Part shown: piece after piece, positions 55,761-64,000 of the stretch | Numbering within the stretch: position 1 is the stretch's first letter | Layout: every line of letters begins with the position of its first letter | Assembly: GCA_018816865.1 (NCBI GenBank) | Contig: JAHIUW010000036.1 | Location: 124,001 to 188,000, forward strand | DNA: 64,000 nt | Origin: Pseudomonadota bacterium | GTDB lineage: Bacteria; Desulfobacterota; Desulfovibrionia; Desulfovibrionales; Desulfovibrionaceae | Direction: 5' to 3' | Program-made: the position numbers and the translations under genes | The notes under the pieces: model-generated | Told to the model about the DNA's origin: nothing | The model's input: only the letters and a program-made list of their open reading frames with translations | The model's database searches: none

Positions 55761-58700
55761 CTAAAGGGTGTGGACGGTCAACGTGTCAGCAGGCACGGCC
55801 TGGCGCGCCAGGTCCAGCAGATGCGCATGATGGGTGAAGAACACCACCTGGGTCCGCCCGGCCAGTTCGGCCAGTGCCGCCAGCGTGGCGCGGGAGCGAT
55901 CGTCGTCGAAATTCACCAGGATGTCGTCCACGATGAACGGCATGGGCGGATGGTTGTCCAGGTAGCGGTGCAGCCCGGCCAGCCTGAGGGCCAGGTACAG
56001 CTGATCGCGGGTGCCGTCGCTCATGGCCGCCGCGCCCAGACGTTCGCCATTGGCACGTGCGCCGAGCAACACGGGCTCACCCTTGGCGTCGAAATCCACC
56101 TCCAGCCCGCTGAAATTCCCGAGGGTCAGGGCCTTGAACAGCAGGCTGGCGCGATCCAGGACCGGTCCTTGGTTGTCCCGGCGGTAGCGTTCCACCTCGC
56201 GGGCCACCACGGCCGCAGCCAGGCGCAAGCGCACCAGGCGGTCCACCCCGGTCTGAATCTCGGCGGCCAACCCCTGGGCCTCCTGGGCCTTGTCTGCGGC
56301 CAGGGAAGTGCCATCCAGGTCGGCCAGCTGTTTCTTCAGCCCGCCCAGTTCCTGCAGCAGGGTCTCGCGCTCGGCGCTGCGGGCCGCGATGTCCGCGCCC
56401 AGGCGGGCGATGTCCGCGGCTGCGGCATCTGGGTCCTGCTCCATGGCCTGGAGCGCAAATTCATTCAGTTCCTGACCGCCGCACAGGGCCAGCAGACGTT
56501 CTTCGGCGAGGGTCAACGCATGCTCGGCCTCGGCCCTGCGCCGTGCGCTGACCTCGGCCTGTTCCAGGCCCTCGGGGGCGGCACAACCCGCCTCGGCGCA
56601 CAACAGGCCAAGGGCCTCGCCATGCTCGGCCGCGGCACGCCGGGCCTCCTCCAGAAGATGCTGCTGCCGCTCGCGCTGGGCGAGAATATCCCCATGCTGT
56701 TCGGCCGCGGGCTGGACCTCCATCAACAGCCTGAACAGTTCCGTGGCCGCAGCCGCCGGGTCCGGGGCGTCCACCTCCGGGGCCAACGTGCGGCAGGTCA
56801 TGCGCACTTCGTTGGAATAGGCCTCGTAATCGGCCTGCATGGCCCGCACCCGGGCCTCCAGCTTTTCGGCCTCGTCCAGGGCCGCAAACAGGGAGGACAG
56901 TTCATCCAGCACGGCCTGGGCCTCAGCGGGCAACGCCTTGGGCCCAAGCCCCAGGGGAGCGACGGCCTGTGCCCAGGCAGCGGCCCATTCACCCAGGGCG
57001 GCAAAGGCCTCCTCGTCCGTGGTCTGGGCCTCGGCCATGGTGCGCTCCAGACCGGCCACGCGTTCGGTCAAGGCCGTCGCCACAAGTCGTTGTTCCGTGT
57101 GACGTTCCAGGACAGCCTGAGCCACCGCCAGCAGGGAGCCCAGTGCGGCGTCATCGTCGGGCGGAGCCTCGCCCATCCGCTCCAGGGCCGCGCGTAGGCC
57201 CTGGCCCAGGGTCTTGGCCTCGGCCTCGATGCGTTCTTCCACGGCACGCTGCTCGCGCACGAGCTCAAGCATGTCACACAGGCGCTTCCAGCCATTGAGC
57301 CAGGACAGCATCTCCGAAGGCCCCGCAGGCTCCACGCCCAAGGGCTCCCACAGCGCCCGCCACTGCACGTTGACGGCCTCGTCCTCTGCCTCCAGGTCGC
57401 TCAGACGCTGGCGCTCGGCCTGCAGCTGGCGGCCCTGACGGTCCAACGCGACCTCAAGCTCCGCCCTACGCGCCACCCGGTCCGCATCGCGATACAGGCC
57501 ATCGGCCACGGCGTCCGAACGCTGCACGCAGAGCTCATAGGCCTGGGGCAGATCATCGGCCTCGGACACGTTCTGTAAAAAGATACTGCGCTCCACGTCG
57601 CCGGGTTCGGTCCCGGCCAGGGTGCGACGGATGAGCGACCAGCCCGAGTCGCGCAGTTCGCGGGCCAGGCGCAGGTCCTTGGGGCGCGGCACAGGGCCGT
57701 CATCCATGAACCGCTGCAGATCAGCCTTGGACTCCGCCAAACGCCCGGAGGTCTCCCGTTCGGCCTGGGCGGAGTTCTTTCGAGCGGCGTTCAACTCATT
57801 CAACCGGGCCTCGAGACGATGCAGCACACCCTCGTCGGGCACGGCCAGGGTCTCCACATCGGACAAGGCACCCTGCCAGCGTCCCAGGCGCGCCAATTCG
57901 GCCTGGGCCCGCTGCTCCTGGCTCACGCGCAGGGCGTGGGCATCGCGCCAGCGGACCTGGGGGTCGCCATCACTGGCCGTACGCTTCAGCAGCAGCGCCA
58001 GTTCCGCGGTGTCCGCGCCAACCGGAGTCGCTGCCAACTCAGCCCGTGCCGTTTCCAGATCCCGTTGCTGACGGCGCAGATCACCTTCAGCCTTGTCCCG
58101 ACGTTCCACCAGGGCCTCATGGCGTCGGCCAAGTTCCTGAATGCGGACTTGGTCCGCACGGTTCAGGCGCAAAAGCCCTGCCTGTTCCAAGGTCAGGTCC
58201 GGGCGCAGGGAGGCCAGAATCCGGGTGGCCTGACCCAGCAGCAGACGCCGTTCATCCCGGCGCTTGTCGATATCCACCAGGGCCTTGGTGTGCTGCGAGA
58301 TGTCCCGATACAGGGCTTTGACCTGCTCGGCGGCGGCCACGAGTCCCGGGTTCAGGGTCAATGCGGCCAGGCGCTGGTCCAATTCGTTCACGGCCTGATG
58401 GGCCTTGTGCTCATCGCGCTGGGCCGCATCGCGCCCCAGGAGCGCGGCGGTGCGCCGCCCGGGGAAATCGGGGCCCAGGGCCGGGGCGTCTCGCAATTCG
58501 GCCAGCCGTACCAGGACCTCGGCTCGCTGGCGGGCCGGGGCTGCGGCCTCCAGGTAGCGCTCCAGACGGCTTTTGTTCCGGGTGGCGGCATCCAATTCGC
58601 CCTGCAAGGCCTCCAGCCGCACCGTGAGGTCATCGCGCAAGCGGATCAGCTCCTGCCATCTGGCCGGGCTGACCAAGGCTTCGCGCTGTTCGCGGCGCAA

Positions 58701-59276
58701 TTCCTTCAACTGGTTGAGCTGCGCGTTGACGCGCTTGCCCGCCCCACCCCGCGGCGTGAACAGGGCCTCTTCCTCGTCCTTCAAGCGGGCCAGGGCATCG
58801 CGCAGATGCACCACGCCCGAGGCCGCGGCGAACAGCGTTTGACCCAGGGCACCGCCCGTGGCCAGCACGTTTCCGCCTCCGGCGGACAATTCATGATGGT
58901 CGAAGCCGAACATCACCCCGAAGGCCTCTTCGCCGACCCCGCCCAACAGCGCGGTCAAGCGGGTCTGGTCCAAGGGGTTGCCGCTGACGAGATCCACAAG
59001 GTCGTTCTTGAGGGCCTTGCGCCGCCTCAGTTCCAGGCGCTCCCCGCCAGGCAGGTCCAGCGCGCCGCGGATCTCGATGGCCTTGTTCTCGTGCAGGAAA
59101 TTGTCGCTGAAGCGATGGGGGATGCCATAGAGGAAATTCTTTAGCGCCCGCATGGATGAGCTCTTGCCCGCCTCGTTGGCGCCGCAGACCAGATGCAGCC
59201 CGTCTCCTTCCCCGAAGTCCAGGACCGTGCCGGTGAACGGCCCGAAGGCCACCAGCTCCAACCGTCTGAGCTTCAT
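55761..59276 (-). CDS. YhaN-like SMC-type ATPase
   Basis: A 1171-residue AAA ATPase of the Rad50/SbcC/YhaN type. The N-terminal Walker A is CGANEAGKSSSMRAL (about residue 32); the C-terminal lobe has the signature AAMSDGTRDQLYLAL and Walker B/D-loop FIVDDILVNFDDDRSRATL. In between (about residues 190-1000) is a long charged coiled coil, with no CxxC zinc hook that I can see. The YhaN family pairs with a YhaO-type nuclease; a DNA-end repair complex is inferred. Its ATG overlaps the yhaO-like stop by 4 bases. Confidence 0.88.
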   Translation of the reverse strand: MKLRRLELVAFGPFTGTVLDFGEGDGLHLVCGANEAGKSSSMRALKNFLYGIPHRFSDNFLHENKAIEIRGALDLPGGERLELRRRKALKNDLVDLVSGNPLDQTRLTALLGGVGEEAFGVMFGFDHHELSAGGGNVLATGGALGQTLFAAASGVVHLRDALARLKDEEEALFTPRGGAGKRVNAQLNQLKELRREQREALVSPARWQELIRLRDDLTVRLEALQGELDAATRNKSRLERYLEAAAPARQRAEVLVRLAELRDAPALGPDFPGRRTAALLGRDAAQRDEHKAHQAVNELDQRLAALTLNPGLVAAAEQVKALYRDISQHTKALVDIDKRRDERRLLLGQATRILASLRPDLTLEQAGLLRLNRADQVRIQELGRRHEALVERRDKAEGDLRRQQRDLETARAELAATPVGADTAELALLLKRTASDGDPQVRWRDAHALRVSQEQRAQAELARLGRWQGALSDVETLAVPDEGVLHRLEARLNELNAARKNSAQAERETSGRLAESKADLQRFMDDGPVPRPKDLRLARELRDSGWSLIRRTLAGTEPGDVERSIFLQNVSEADDLPQAYELCVQRSDAVADGLYRDADRVARRAELEVALDRQGRQLQAERQRLSDLEAEDEAVNVQWRALWEPLGVEPAGPSEMLSWLNGWKRLCDMLELVREQRAVEERIEAEAKTLGQGLRAALERMGEAPPDDDAALGSLLAVAQAVLERHTEQRLVATALTERVAGLERTMAEAQTTDEEAFAALGEWAAAWAQAVAPLGLGPKALPAEAQAVLDELSSLFAALDEAEKLEARVRAMQADYEAYSNEVRMTCRTLAPEVDAPDPAAAATELFRLLMEVQPAAEQHGDILAQRERQQHLLEEARRAAAEHGEALGLLCAEAGCAAPEGLEQAEVSARRRAEAEHALTLAEERLLALCGGQELNEFALQAMEQDPDAAAADIARLGADIAARSAERETLLQELGGLKKQLADLDGTSLAADKAQEAQGLAAEIQTGVDRLVRLRLAAAVVAREVERYRRDNQGPVLDRASLLFKALTLGNFSGLEVDFDAKGEPVLLGARANGERLGAAAMSDGTRDQLYLALRLAGLHRYLDNHPPMPFIVDDILVNFDDDRSRATLAALAELAGRTQVVFFTHHAHLLDLARQAVPADTLTVHTL

Positions 59277-60541
59277 CGCCCGTCCCCTTCGGCGGCGTCC
59301 AGCAAGAGCGGCAGCACCAGTTCGCGCACGTCCTCCAGCAAGGCCGCCAGGGCAACAGGCTCGCGCAGATCAGGCAAGTCCACACCCGATCCGGGCACAG
59401 CCCGCAGTTTGGCCTCGATGTCCGTCAGGTCCAGGCCCAGCCCGGCCAGGGCCTGCGGGTCCGCGACCAGCGCGTCCAGGGAGCGCAGCAGGTCACCCTG
59501 GGGCGTATCGCTCGCGCGCAGGGCTTCCAGGTCCACGGGCGAGGCCGTGCGCAGCACGACCTTCTCCACCCAGGCACGGCCACCCGAAGCGTCCTCGGCC
59601 AGGGCGCGCAGCTCGTTGACCAGCCGTTCGGGTTCGGCGGCGAGCCCCCCGTGCGCCGGGGTGCGTCCCGTGACGTGCACCCGCACGCCCAGCGGAAGGT
59701 CACCGCCCAGGGCGGTGCGCAGGGCCTCGACAAAGCGCGCGCCCAGCTCATGGCGGTCCATGACGCCCTCGGCGTCCACCAGCACTTCCTCCCAGCCCAT
59801 CACGGCCAGAGGCAGAAATTCGAGACTCGCGGACCCTGTGTGGTCGGCCTGCACCAGCACACAGCCCTTGGGCCCAGGCTCGCGGATGTGGCGGCCCTGG
59901 ATGCAGCCCGCGTAAACAACGAAGGGCTCCTGATGCAGGACCCTGTAATTGTGCACGTGTCCCAAGGCCCAGTACTGATAGCCCTTGGCCAGCAGTTCTT
60001 CCAGGGTGCAGGGGGCGTAGTTGGGGGCCGAGCCGTGGTGCCCGCTGACCGCGGTATGCAACAGACCGATGTTGAAGCGGTCGAGCAAGGGCTCAGGGTA
60101 GCCGGGCACGAGATCGTCGCTCACGTCCCGGGTGGCGTAGCTCTGGCCGTGGACGGCGAGACCCAGTTCCGGAAAGTCCACGGTCTCGGCATGTTTGGAG
60201 GAAAGAACGCGCACGTTGGCAGGCAGGGGCAGGGAGCGGGACATGACGTGAGCGGCGTCGTGGTTACCGCGAATCATGACCACCTTCACGCCCGCCCGGT
60301 CCAGACGCGACATCTGGGCCGCGAAGAACAACCCGGTCTGGAAATCCTTCCAGTCCCCCTCGTAGATGTCACCGGCGATGAGCACCAGGGGCACCGCCTT
60401 TTCAATGGCCGTGTCCACCAGCCGCACCAACGCCCGGCGCGTGGCGCTGCGCACCTCATCCACGGGAGCGCCCTCATAGCGGCGCAGCCCCTGAAGCGGG
60501 CTGTCCAGATGGATGTCGGCGGCGTGCAGGAATCGGAGCAT
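59273..60541 (-). CDS. YhaO/SbcD-like metallophosphoesterase (nuclease)
   Basis: A 422-residue protein of the Mre11/SbcD family. Metal-site motifs are all present: ADIHLDSP, GDIYEGDW, RGNHDA, LLHTAVSGHHGS and WALGHVHNY. The C-terminal part (about residues 300-422) is helical and acidic, and may contact the ATPase. It heads the operon yhaO-like, yhaN-like, small gene. Double-strand-end processing is the family role; substrate here is inferred. Confidence 0.9.
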   Translation of the reverse strand: MLRFLHAADIHLDSPLQGLRRYEGAPVDEVRSATRRALVRLVDTAIEKAVPLVLIAGDIYEGDWKDFQTGLFFAAQMSRLDRAGVKVVMIRGNHDAAHVMSRSLPLPANVRVLSSKHAETVDFPELGLAVHGQSYATRDVSDDLVPGYPEPLLDRFNIGLLHTAVSGHHGSAPNYAPCTLEELLAKGYQYWALGHVHNYRVLHQEPFVVYAGCIQGRHIREPGPKGCVLVQADHTGSASLEFLPLAVMGWEEVLVDAEGVMDRHELGARFVEALRTALGGDLPLGVRVHVTGRTPAHGGLAAEPERLVNELRALAEDASGGRAWVEKVVLRTASPVDLEALRASDTPQGDLLRSLDALVADPQALAGLGLDLTDIEAKLRAVPGSGVDLPDLREPVALAALLEDVRELVLPLLLDAAEGDGR

Positions 60542-60743
60542 GGCCCTGGATTATCCTCGGTGTTTCAGGCGGTTGACAGTGCCAGAAGCTGTACACCAAA
60601 TCCCCCGCAACCGCTACCGTCCAGGCAGCCGCCAACGCCTGCCTCCAGCGTTGGAGTCAGGCCTGGCAGCAGGGACGTGAAGTGCACAAAAATCCTCGCC
60701 CCGGAACGATATGGGGCGTTGACATTCGTCGAAGGATGATTAG

Positions 60744-60770
60744 AAAAAGGTAAGGGCGGAAGTCCCGCCC
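60744..60770 (-). terminator. Intrinsic terminator at the 3' end of a possible minus-strand RNA
   Basis: On the minus strand GGGCGG and CCGCCC (60765-60770 and 60754-60759) pair over a 5-base loop and are followed by TTACC and five T. No coding region ends just before it on that strand, so it points to a non-coding transcript. Confidence 0.65.
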
Positions 60771-60952
60771 GTCCAGATAAGGTGGCCAATCTCAACAGGA
60801 GGGTTGCCGAAATAAATCCTTCCCCCCATAACGGCGCAACGAGGCGCCCTAAAGACTTGCCAGCGCTGCTCGCCCCCAGGGTGCCCAGTCGGTGAACCCG
60901 GGGAAATAGCCTTATGTTTTCGGCTCCCAGCGCAGATTGGCAAGTCTTCTTT
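60749..60952 (-). ncRNA. Candidate structured non-coding RNA
   Basis: A multi-stem fold is visible at 60852-60948: closing stem AAGACTTGCCA with TGGCAAGTCTT (11 bp, exact), inner stem GCGCTG/CAGCGC, two branch stems (CCCC with GGGT against ACCC with GGGG; AGCC/GGCT) and an internal bulge. Reading minus, it is followed by GGCGC/GCGCC (60834-60850) and an intrinsic terminator, giving a transcript of about 200 bases. The layout (long closing stem, internal bubble) recalls 6S RNA, but I cannot match the sequence to any family. The strand is not certain; the fold is symmetric. Confidence 0.4.
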
Positions 60953-61030
60953 TGTGCCAAGCAAAGCCCCGCCCCGGAGGGTTGGGGACAAACAGCACGA
61001 TTCCGGGGGTGGCCGCAAAGCCAAAAACCG

Positions 61031-61432
61031 TCAGGACGACACCGCGCGCGGCGTACAGCACAACGAGCGCAGCCAGAACCCCAGACCGCCGCCGACCACG
61101 ATGCCCAGGATGTTAGCCGAGGCATCAATGAGCTCGCAACGCCGGTGGGGGAGATACAACTGCCAGTATTCCATGAAAGATCCGAGCAGCATCAGTGCGA
61201 ACAAGGCCCCAAAGGCCCGGGTGCCACGCCTGAAGGCCAAGGGGGCCACCACGCCCAGCATGGCGAAAGCCACAAAATGCAGCACGTTATCCAGGGATAT
61301 GCGCCAGAACAGCCGGTGATACGCGGGCAAGAGTTCCGAGAACAGGGACATGAACACCAAAAACAGGATGCCCACCACAAACAAGATCAAGAAGATCCTG
61401 GATACTCGCCGGGACGGGGAATCGTTCACCAT
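61031..61432 (-). CDS. VanZ-like membrane protein
   Basis: A 133-residue membrane protein with about four hydrophobic segments: IFLILFVVGILFLVFMSLF, NVLHFVAFAMLGVVAPLAF, GALFALMLLGSFMEYWQLY and ILGIVVGGGLGFWL. The HFVAFAMLG, MEYWQLYLPHR and DASANILGIVVG motifs fit the VanZ family, known from teicoplanin resistance and from general membrane roles. ATG 61432 follows AAGG closely and starts 5 bases after the stop of the upstream 56-residue gene. Confidence 0.85.
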   Translation of the reverse strand: MVNDSPSRRVSRIFLILFVVGILFLVFMSLFSELLPAYHRLFWRISLDNVLHFVAFAMLGVVAPLAFRRGTRAFGALFALMLLGSFMEYWQLYLPHRRCELIDASANILGIVVGGGLGFWLRSLCCTPRAVSS

Positions 61433-61437
61433 TCGCC

Positions 61438-61608
61438 TTACTCGCCCTTTTTCTTGCGGCCATCGATCTTGTACTTGGTGTATCCGGCCAGCAGCCCGGC
61501 AAAGATGCCGATGCCGAACGCCCGGGGCGGGTCCCAGTTCAGGATATAAGTCGCCAGGACACCCAGCGCGCCGCCGATCATTAATCCACGGAATAGAGCA
61601 TCTTTCAT
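61438..61608 (-). CDS. 56-residue membrane protein of unknown function
   Basis: A small protein MKDALFRGLMIGGALGVLATY with a second hydrophobic segment around residues 30-42 and a Lys-rich tail ending GRKKKGE. It probably has two membrane helices with a basic cytoplasmic end. CAGGAG stands 6 bases before ATG 61608, so the shorter start is preferred over GTG 61656. It is co-transcribed with the VanZ-like gene. No family recognised. Confidence 0.75.
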   Translation of the reverse strand: MKDALFRGLMIGGALGVLATYILNWDPPRAFGIGIFAGLLAGYTKYKIDGRKKKGE

Positions 61609-61735
61609 GCATTGCTCCTGACGGACAAGCCGCCAAAACGGTTGAGGTGAGGGCACACCTTACCTGTTTGCAAGGCGATGGAAAAGAGGGAATTCGTGGC
61701 GATCGCGCGCCCACAGGACAAAGATCGCGGTGGGA

Positions 61736-62782
61736 TCAGAGGCCGGAGGCCTGACGCTCCGGCAGGTCCTGCGCAGCCTTCGTCGCCTTGCGCTCAAAGA
61801 GCCTTTCATCGGCCCGCTTGAGCAGCATGGCGGGGGAGGTCACGCTCCCGTCCTCGGTGGAGGACACGCCATAACTGAAGGACACGTAGCGCTCAATGCT
61901 CGGGACCGGGGACAACGCGAAGAAACGCTGTACCCGTTCCATAAAGGCCGAGGCCTGCTGGCGGTCCGTGTTGGGCAGGATGACCACGAACTCGTCACCG
62001 GCAAACCGGGCGCAGGCATCGATCTTGCGAGCCATCTTCTGCAGACGCTGGGAGAAATAGACCAGCATGGCATCGCCCGCATCGTGCCCTAGGGAATCGT
62101 TGACCTTCTTGAAGTCATCCATGTCGATGAAGGCCAGAGACAGGACATCCCCGTAGCGCTGGGCCCGCAGGAACTCCTCGTGCAGCTTTTCCTCCATGAC
62201 CCGACGGTTCAGAAGGCCAGTGAGCGAATCACGCGAGGCCAGACGGGCCAGCCGTTCATGCGCCGTGACATTGGACAGGCACAGCGAAACCTTGATGGCC
62301 AGCTGAGACAGGAGCGTGGTGTCCATCTCCGGGCTGAACCGGTCCGCCCTGGTGTCGGCCTGATTCAGGCAGCCCACCAGCTTGCCATCCAGGGTCAACG
62401 GGGCCACGGCAACGGAGCGGATGCCCATGGGCGCGGGGTCGGGCAGCAGGGGAGAGAACAATTGCAGGGAACGATTTTCCAGGATCGGGCTCTCGCGGCC
62501 TTCCAGCAAGGACAGCACGGCCTCGTTGTCCACCAGGACCAGCTGGCCACGAAGCTCACCCGACGCGTCCAGGTTGTCGAGCATGGCAGCCAGGTCTCCG
62601 CCACGGATGATGGAGATCCAGACGTAGGGGACGTCGAACTTGGACCTGATCAGAGACACCAGGCGAGCGAACAGGGCCTCGAAATCAAGGATGGTCAGGA
62701 CAGCCGTTTCGATCTCGAAGAATTTTCGGCAGATCTCCTCGTTTCGCTTGAGCACCGCGAATATCTGCTTGTTCTCGCTCAT
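61736..62782 (-). CDS. Diguanylate cyclase (GGDEF) with GAF/DUF484-like sensor
   Basis: A 348-residue signalling protein. Residues 1-170 form a GAF-like sensory region resembling DUF484. The GGDEF domain (about residues 190-340) starts at DSLTGLLNRRVMEE and has the active-site variant RFAGDEFVVIL (Ala for the first Gly), with the inhibitory I-site RKID five residues upstream. AGDEF domains are reported to be active in some bacteria, so c-di-GMP synthesis is likely but unproven. ATG 62782 follows CAGG closely. Confidence 0.88.
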   Translation of the reverse strand: MSENKQIFAVLKRNEEICRKFFEIETAVLTILDFEALFARLVSLIRSKFDVPYVWISIIRGGDLAAMLDNLDASGELRGQLVLVDNEAVLSLLEGRESPILENRSLQLFSPLLPDPAPMGIRSVAVAPLTLDGKLVGCLNQADTRADRFSPEMDTTLLSQLAIKVSLCLSNVTAHERLARLASRDSLTGLLNRRVMEEKLHEEFLRAQRYGDVLSLAFIDMDDFKKVNDSLGHDAGDAMLVYFSQRLQKMARKIDACARFAGDEFVVILPNTDRQQASAFMERVQRFFALSPVPSIERYVSFSYGVSSTEDGSVTSPAMLLKRADERLFERKATKAAQDLPERQASGL

Positions 62783-62866
62783 CCTGAATAGCCCCCCACA
62801 GCAACAGGTACCCACACCACAGGTCTAAAATTTTTCTGGAGTATCTCTTATCACTTTTCAAATAGC

Positions 62867-62896
62867 AAGGCGGCGAGGAAAAATCCTCGCCGCCTT
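62867..62896 (-). terminator. Hairpin downstream of the acyl-CoA synthetase gene
   Basis: Thirteen-base perfect arms (62867-62879 and 62884-62896, AAGGCGGCGAGGA type) with a 4-base loop. It lies about 35 bases after the synthetase stop on the minus strand, in the right place for a terminator, but without a T-run on either side. Confidence 0.5.
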
Positions 62897-62930
62897 GGTC
62901 AATTTCTCAGTATCAGTATTTGAATATTCT

Positions 62931-64000
62931 TTACTTTTCCAAATCCTGGGCCCTGATCTCGGCACGCTTGATCTTGCCGGAGATGGTCTTGGGCAGCTCA
63001 GCCACGTAGGCGATCACCCGGGGATACTTGTAGGGAGCGGTGATCTTCTTGACGTGATCCTGCAGCTCCTTAGTCAATTCCTTGGTGCCCTCGAAGCCGG
63101 GGGCCAAGACGATGGTCGCCTTGACGGCCTGACCGCGCACCTCGTCGGGCACTCCGGTGACGGCGGCCTCGACCACGGCCTCGTGGGAGATGAGTGCGCT
63201 CTCGACCTCGAAGGGTCCGATGCGGTAGCCGGAACTCTTGATCAAATCGTCCACCCGGCCCAGGAACCAGTAATAACCGTCCTCATCGCGCCAGGCCTTG
63301 TCGCCGGTGTGGTAGAAGCCGCCTTCCATGGCGTTGGCGGTCTTCTGCGGTTCGTCCAGATATTCGCTGAACAGCCCCAGCACGGGCTCCTCGCCCAGGC
63401 GAATGCAGATCTCACCCTCCTCGCCGGAGCCCACCTCCTGGCCTTGGCCATTCAGCAACACCACGTCCCAACCGGGGGTGGGCCTGCCGATGGAGCCGGG
63501 CTTGCTCTCCATGAACGGAAAGGTGGCGATCTGCAGGGTGGTCTCGGTCTGGCCATAGCCCTCGAAGATGGGCAGCCCCGTCATGCGCTGCCAGTCCTCG
63601 AAGACGCTGGTGTTCAGCAGTTCGCCGGCGGTGGTGCAGTGCCGGAGCCTGGAGAGGTCGTACTTCGCAAGATCCTCGCGAATCAAGAAGCGATAGATGG
63701 TGGGCGGGGCGCAGAAGCTGGTCACGCCTTCGCGGGCCAAGACGCCCAAGAGATCCGCGGGGGTGAACTTGCCCCTGAAGTCGTAGACAAAGACGCTGGC
63801 CCCGGCCATCCACTGGCCGTACATCTTGCCCCACACGGCCTTGCCCCAGCCGGTGTCGGCCACGGTCAGATGCAGGTCGCCGGGCATAAGGTCGTGCCAG
63901 TAGGCCCCGGTGACGTAGTGCCCAATGGGGTAGCAATGATTGTGCATGACCATCTTCGGAGGCCCGGTGGTGCCCGACGAAAAGAAGATCAGCAGCGGAT
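62931..64000 (-). CDS. Acyl-CoA synthetase, AMP-forming (partial, 5' end outside the window)
   Basis: About 356 residues of an adenylate-forming enzyme. The visible part begins with the phosphate-loop motif FFSSGTTGPPK (the A3 core motif) and runs through EGYGQTET (A5), YHTGDKAWRDEDGYYWFLGRVDDLIKSSGYRIGP (A7-A8) and the C-terminal Lys motif GKIKRAEIR. This fits the acetyl-, propionyl- or medium-chain acyl-CoA synthetases. The N-terminal part and start lie beyond position 64000, so substrate assignment and operon partners are not visible. Confidence 0.93.
   Translation of the reverse strand, partial: PLLIFFSSGTTGPPKMVMHNHCYPIGHYVTGAYWHDLMPGDLHLTVADTGWGKAVWGKMYGQWMAGASVFVYDFRGKFTPADLLGVLAREGVTSFCAPPTIYRFLIREDLAKYDLSRLRHCTTAGELLNTSVFEDWQRMTGLPIFEGYGQTETTLQIATFPFMESKPGSIGRPTPGWDVVLLNGQGQEVGSGEEGEICIRLGEEPVLGLFSEYLDEPQKTANAMEGGFYHTGDKAWRDEDGYYWFLGRVDDLIKSSGYRIGPFEVESALISHEAVVEAAVTGVPDEVRGQAVKATIVLAPGFEGTKELTKELQDHVKKITAPYKYPRVIAYVAELPKTISGKIKRAEIRAQDLEK

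Larger units (their letters stand above)
60542..61030. other. Non-coding block between yhaO-like and vanZ-like genes
   Basis: The 489-base gap has three structured parts. Nearest the yhaO-like gene is a nested stem (60621-60626 with 60661-60666 and 60632-60638 with 60648-60654). Then comes the minus-strand terminator at 60744-60770. Then a long fold lies at 60852-60948. There is no convincing open frame. The part at 60962-61030 is G+C-rich and shows no structure I can name. Confidence 0.6.

Noticed and set aside
60852-60948. Signal recognition particle RNA or tmRNA in the structured region
   Set aside because: The conserved GGAAGG-type SRP loop and the tmRNA T-loop/tag frame are absent, so neither can be called.

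Overview
The window looks like a chromosomal segment of a sulfate-reducing deltaproteobacterium of the Desulfovibrio type (Desulfovibrionaceae). Supporting signs are the high G+C content, the gene order acpP-fabF-glyA-dCMP deaminase-ribD-ribE-ribBA-ribH-nusB-leuS-lptE-holA, Gram-negative envelope genes (lptE, lpxK, lipoproteins) and anaerobic iron-sulfur enzymes. This is inference from gene content; no 16S gene is present. I found no rRNA, tRNA, CRISPR, insertion sequence, prophage or integrase. Most of the DNA is densely packed core genome.

Layout. 1-12.0 kb (+): end of acpP, fabF, glyA, a dCMP deaminase, a complete riboflavin set (ribD, ribE, ribBA, ribH), nusB, an unknown gene, leuS, lptE and holA. 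12.0-16.4 kb (+): radC, acyP, lon, greA with a strong terminator. 16.4-21.8 kb: a small unknown gene, a GH57-like glycosidase, then a minus-strand group (slyX, EVE-domain protein, trmFO, Cys-rich DUF3795 protein). 21.8-24.7 kb (+): an isolated peptide-ABC ATPase, a RuvC-like small protein, an unknown protein and a DUF2238-type membrane protein. 24.9-26.9 kb (-): a two-gene ATP-driven electron activator plus double-cubane-type iron-sulfur protein. 27.3-31.2 kb: DsrE-like protein, corA, an ArsR regulator with a visible operator driving a Cu/Zn-type permease, and an exported isochorismatase-fold protein without its catalytic Cys. 31.5-35.3 kb (-): alaS and recA.

35.5-41.3 kb (+): PP-loop tRNA-thiolation-like protein, Bax-inhibitor-1 family membrane protein, lpxK and rnr. 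At 41.6 kb a 45-residue hydrophobic protein sits in its own short transcription unit. 42-44.9 kb: NlpC/P60 lipoprotein (-) and mnmE (+). 44.9-50.2 kb (-): an HD-GYP c-di-GMP phosphodiesterase followed by a very large class I adenylate cyclase homologue carrying HEAT-like and pentapeptide repeats. 50.3-53.0 kb: HxlR regulator divergent from nitroreductase, ABM-fold monooxygenase and old-yellow-enzyme genes. 53.2-55.1 kb: htpG, followed by an unusual palindromic repeat/terminator region. 55.5-60.5 kb (-): YhaO/YhaN-type nuclease-ATPase pair plus a small gene. 60.5-61.0 kb: a non-coding block with a multi-stem fold and an intrinsic terminator, the best candidate for an unannotated RNA. 61.0-64.0 kb (-): VanZ-like and a 56-residue membrane protein, a GGDEF protein, and the C-terminal part of an acyl-CoA synthetase that runs off the window.

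The parts most worth following up are the HEAT-pentapeptide-adenylate cyclase fusion next to an HD-GYP gene, the candidate structured RNA at 60.75-60.95 kb, the double-cubane-type pair, the palindromic element after htpG, and the 45-residue orphan protein.
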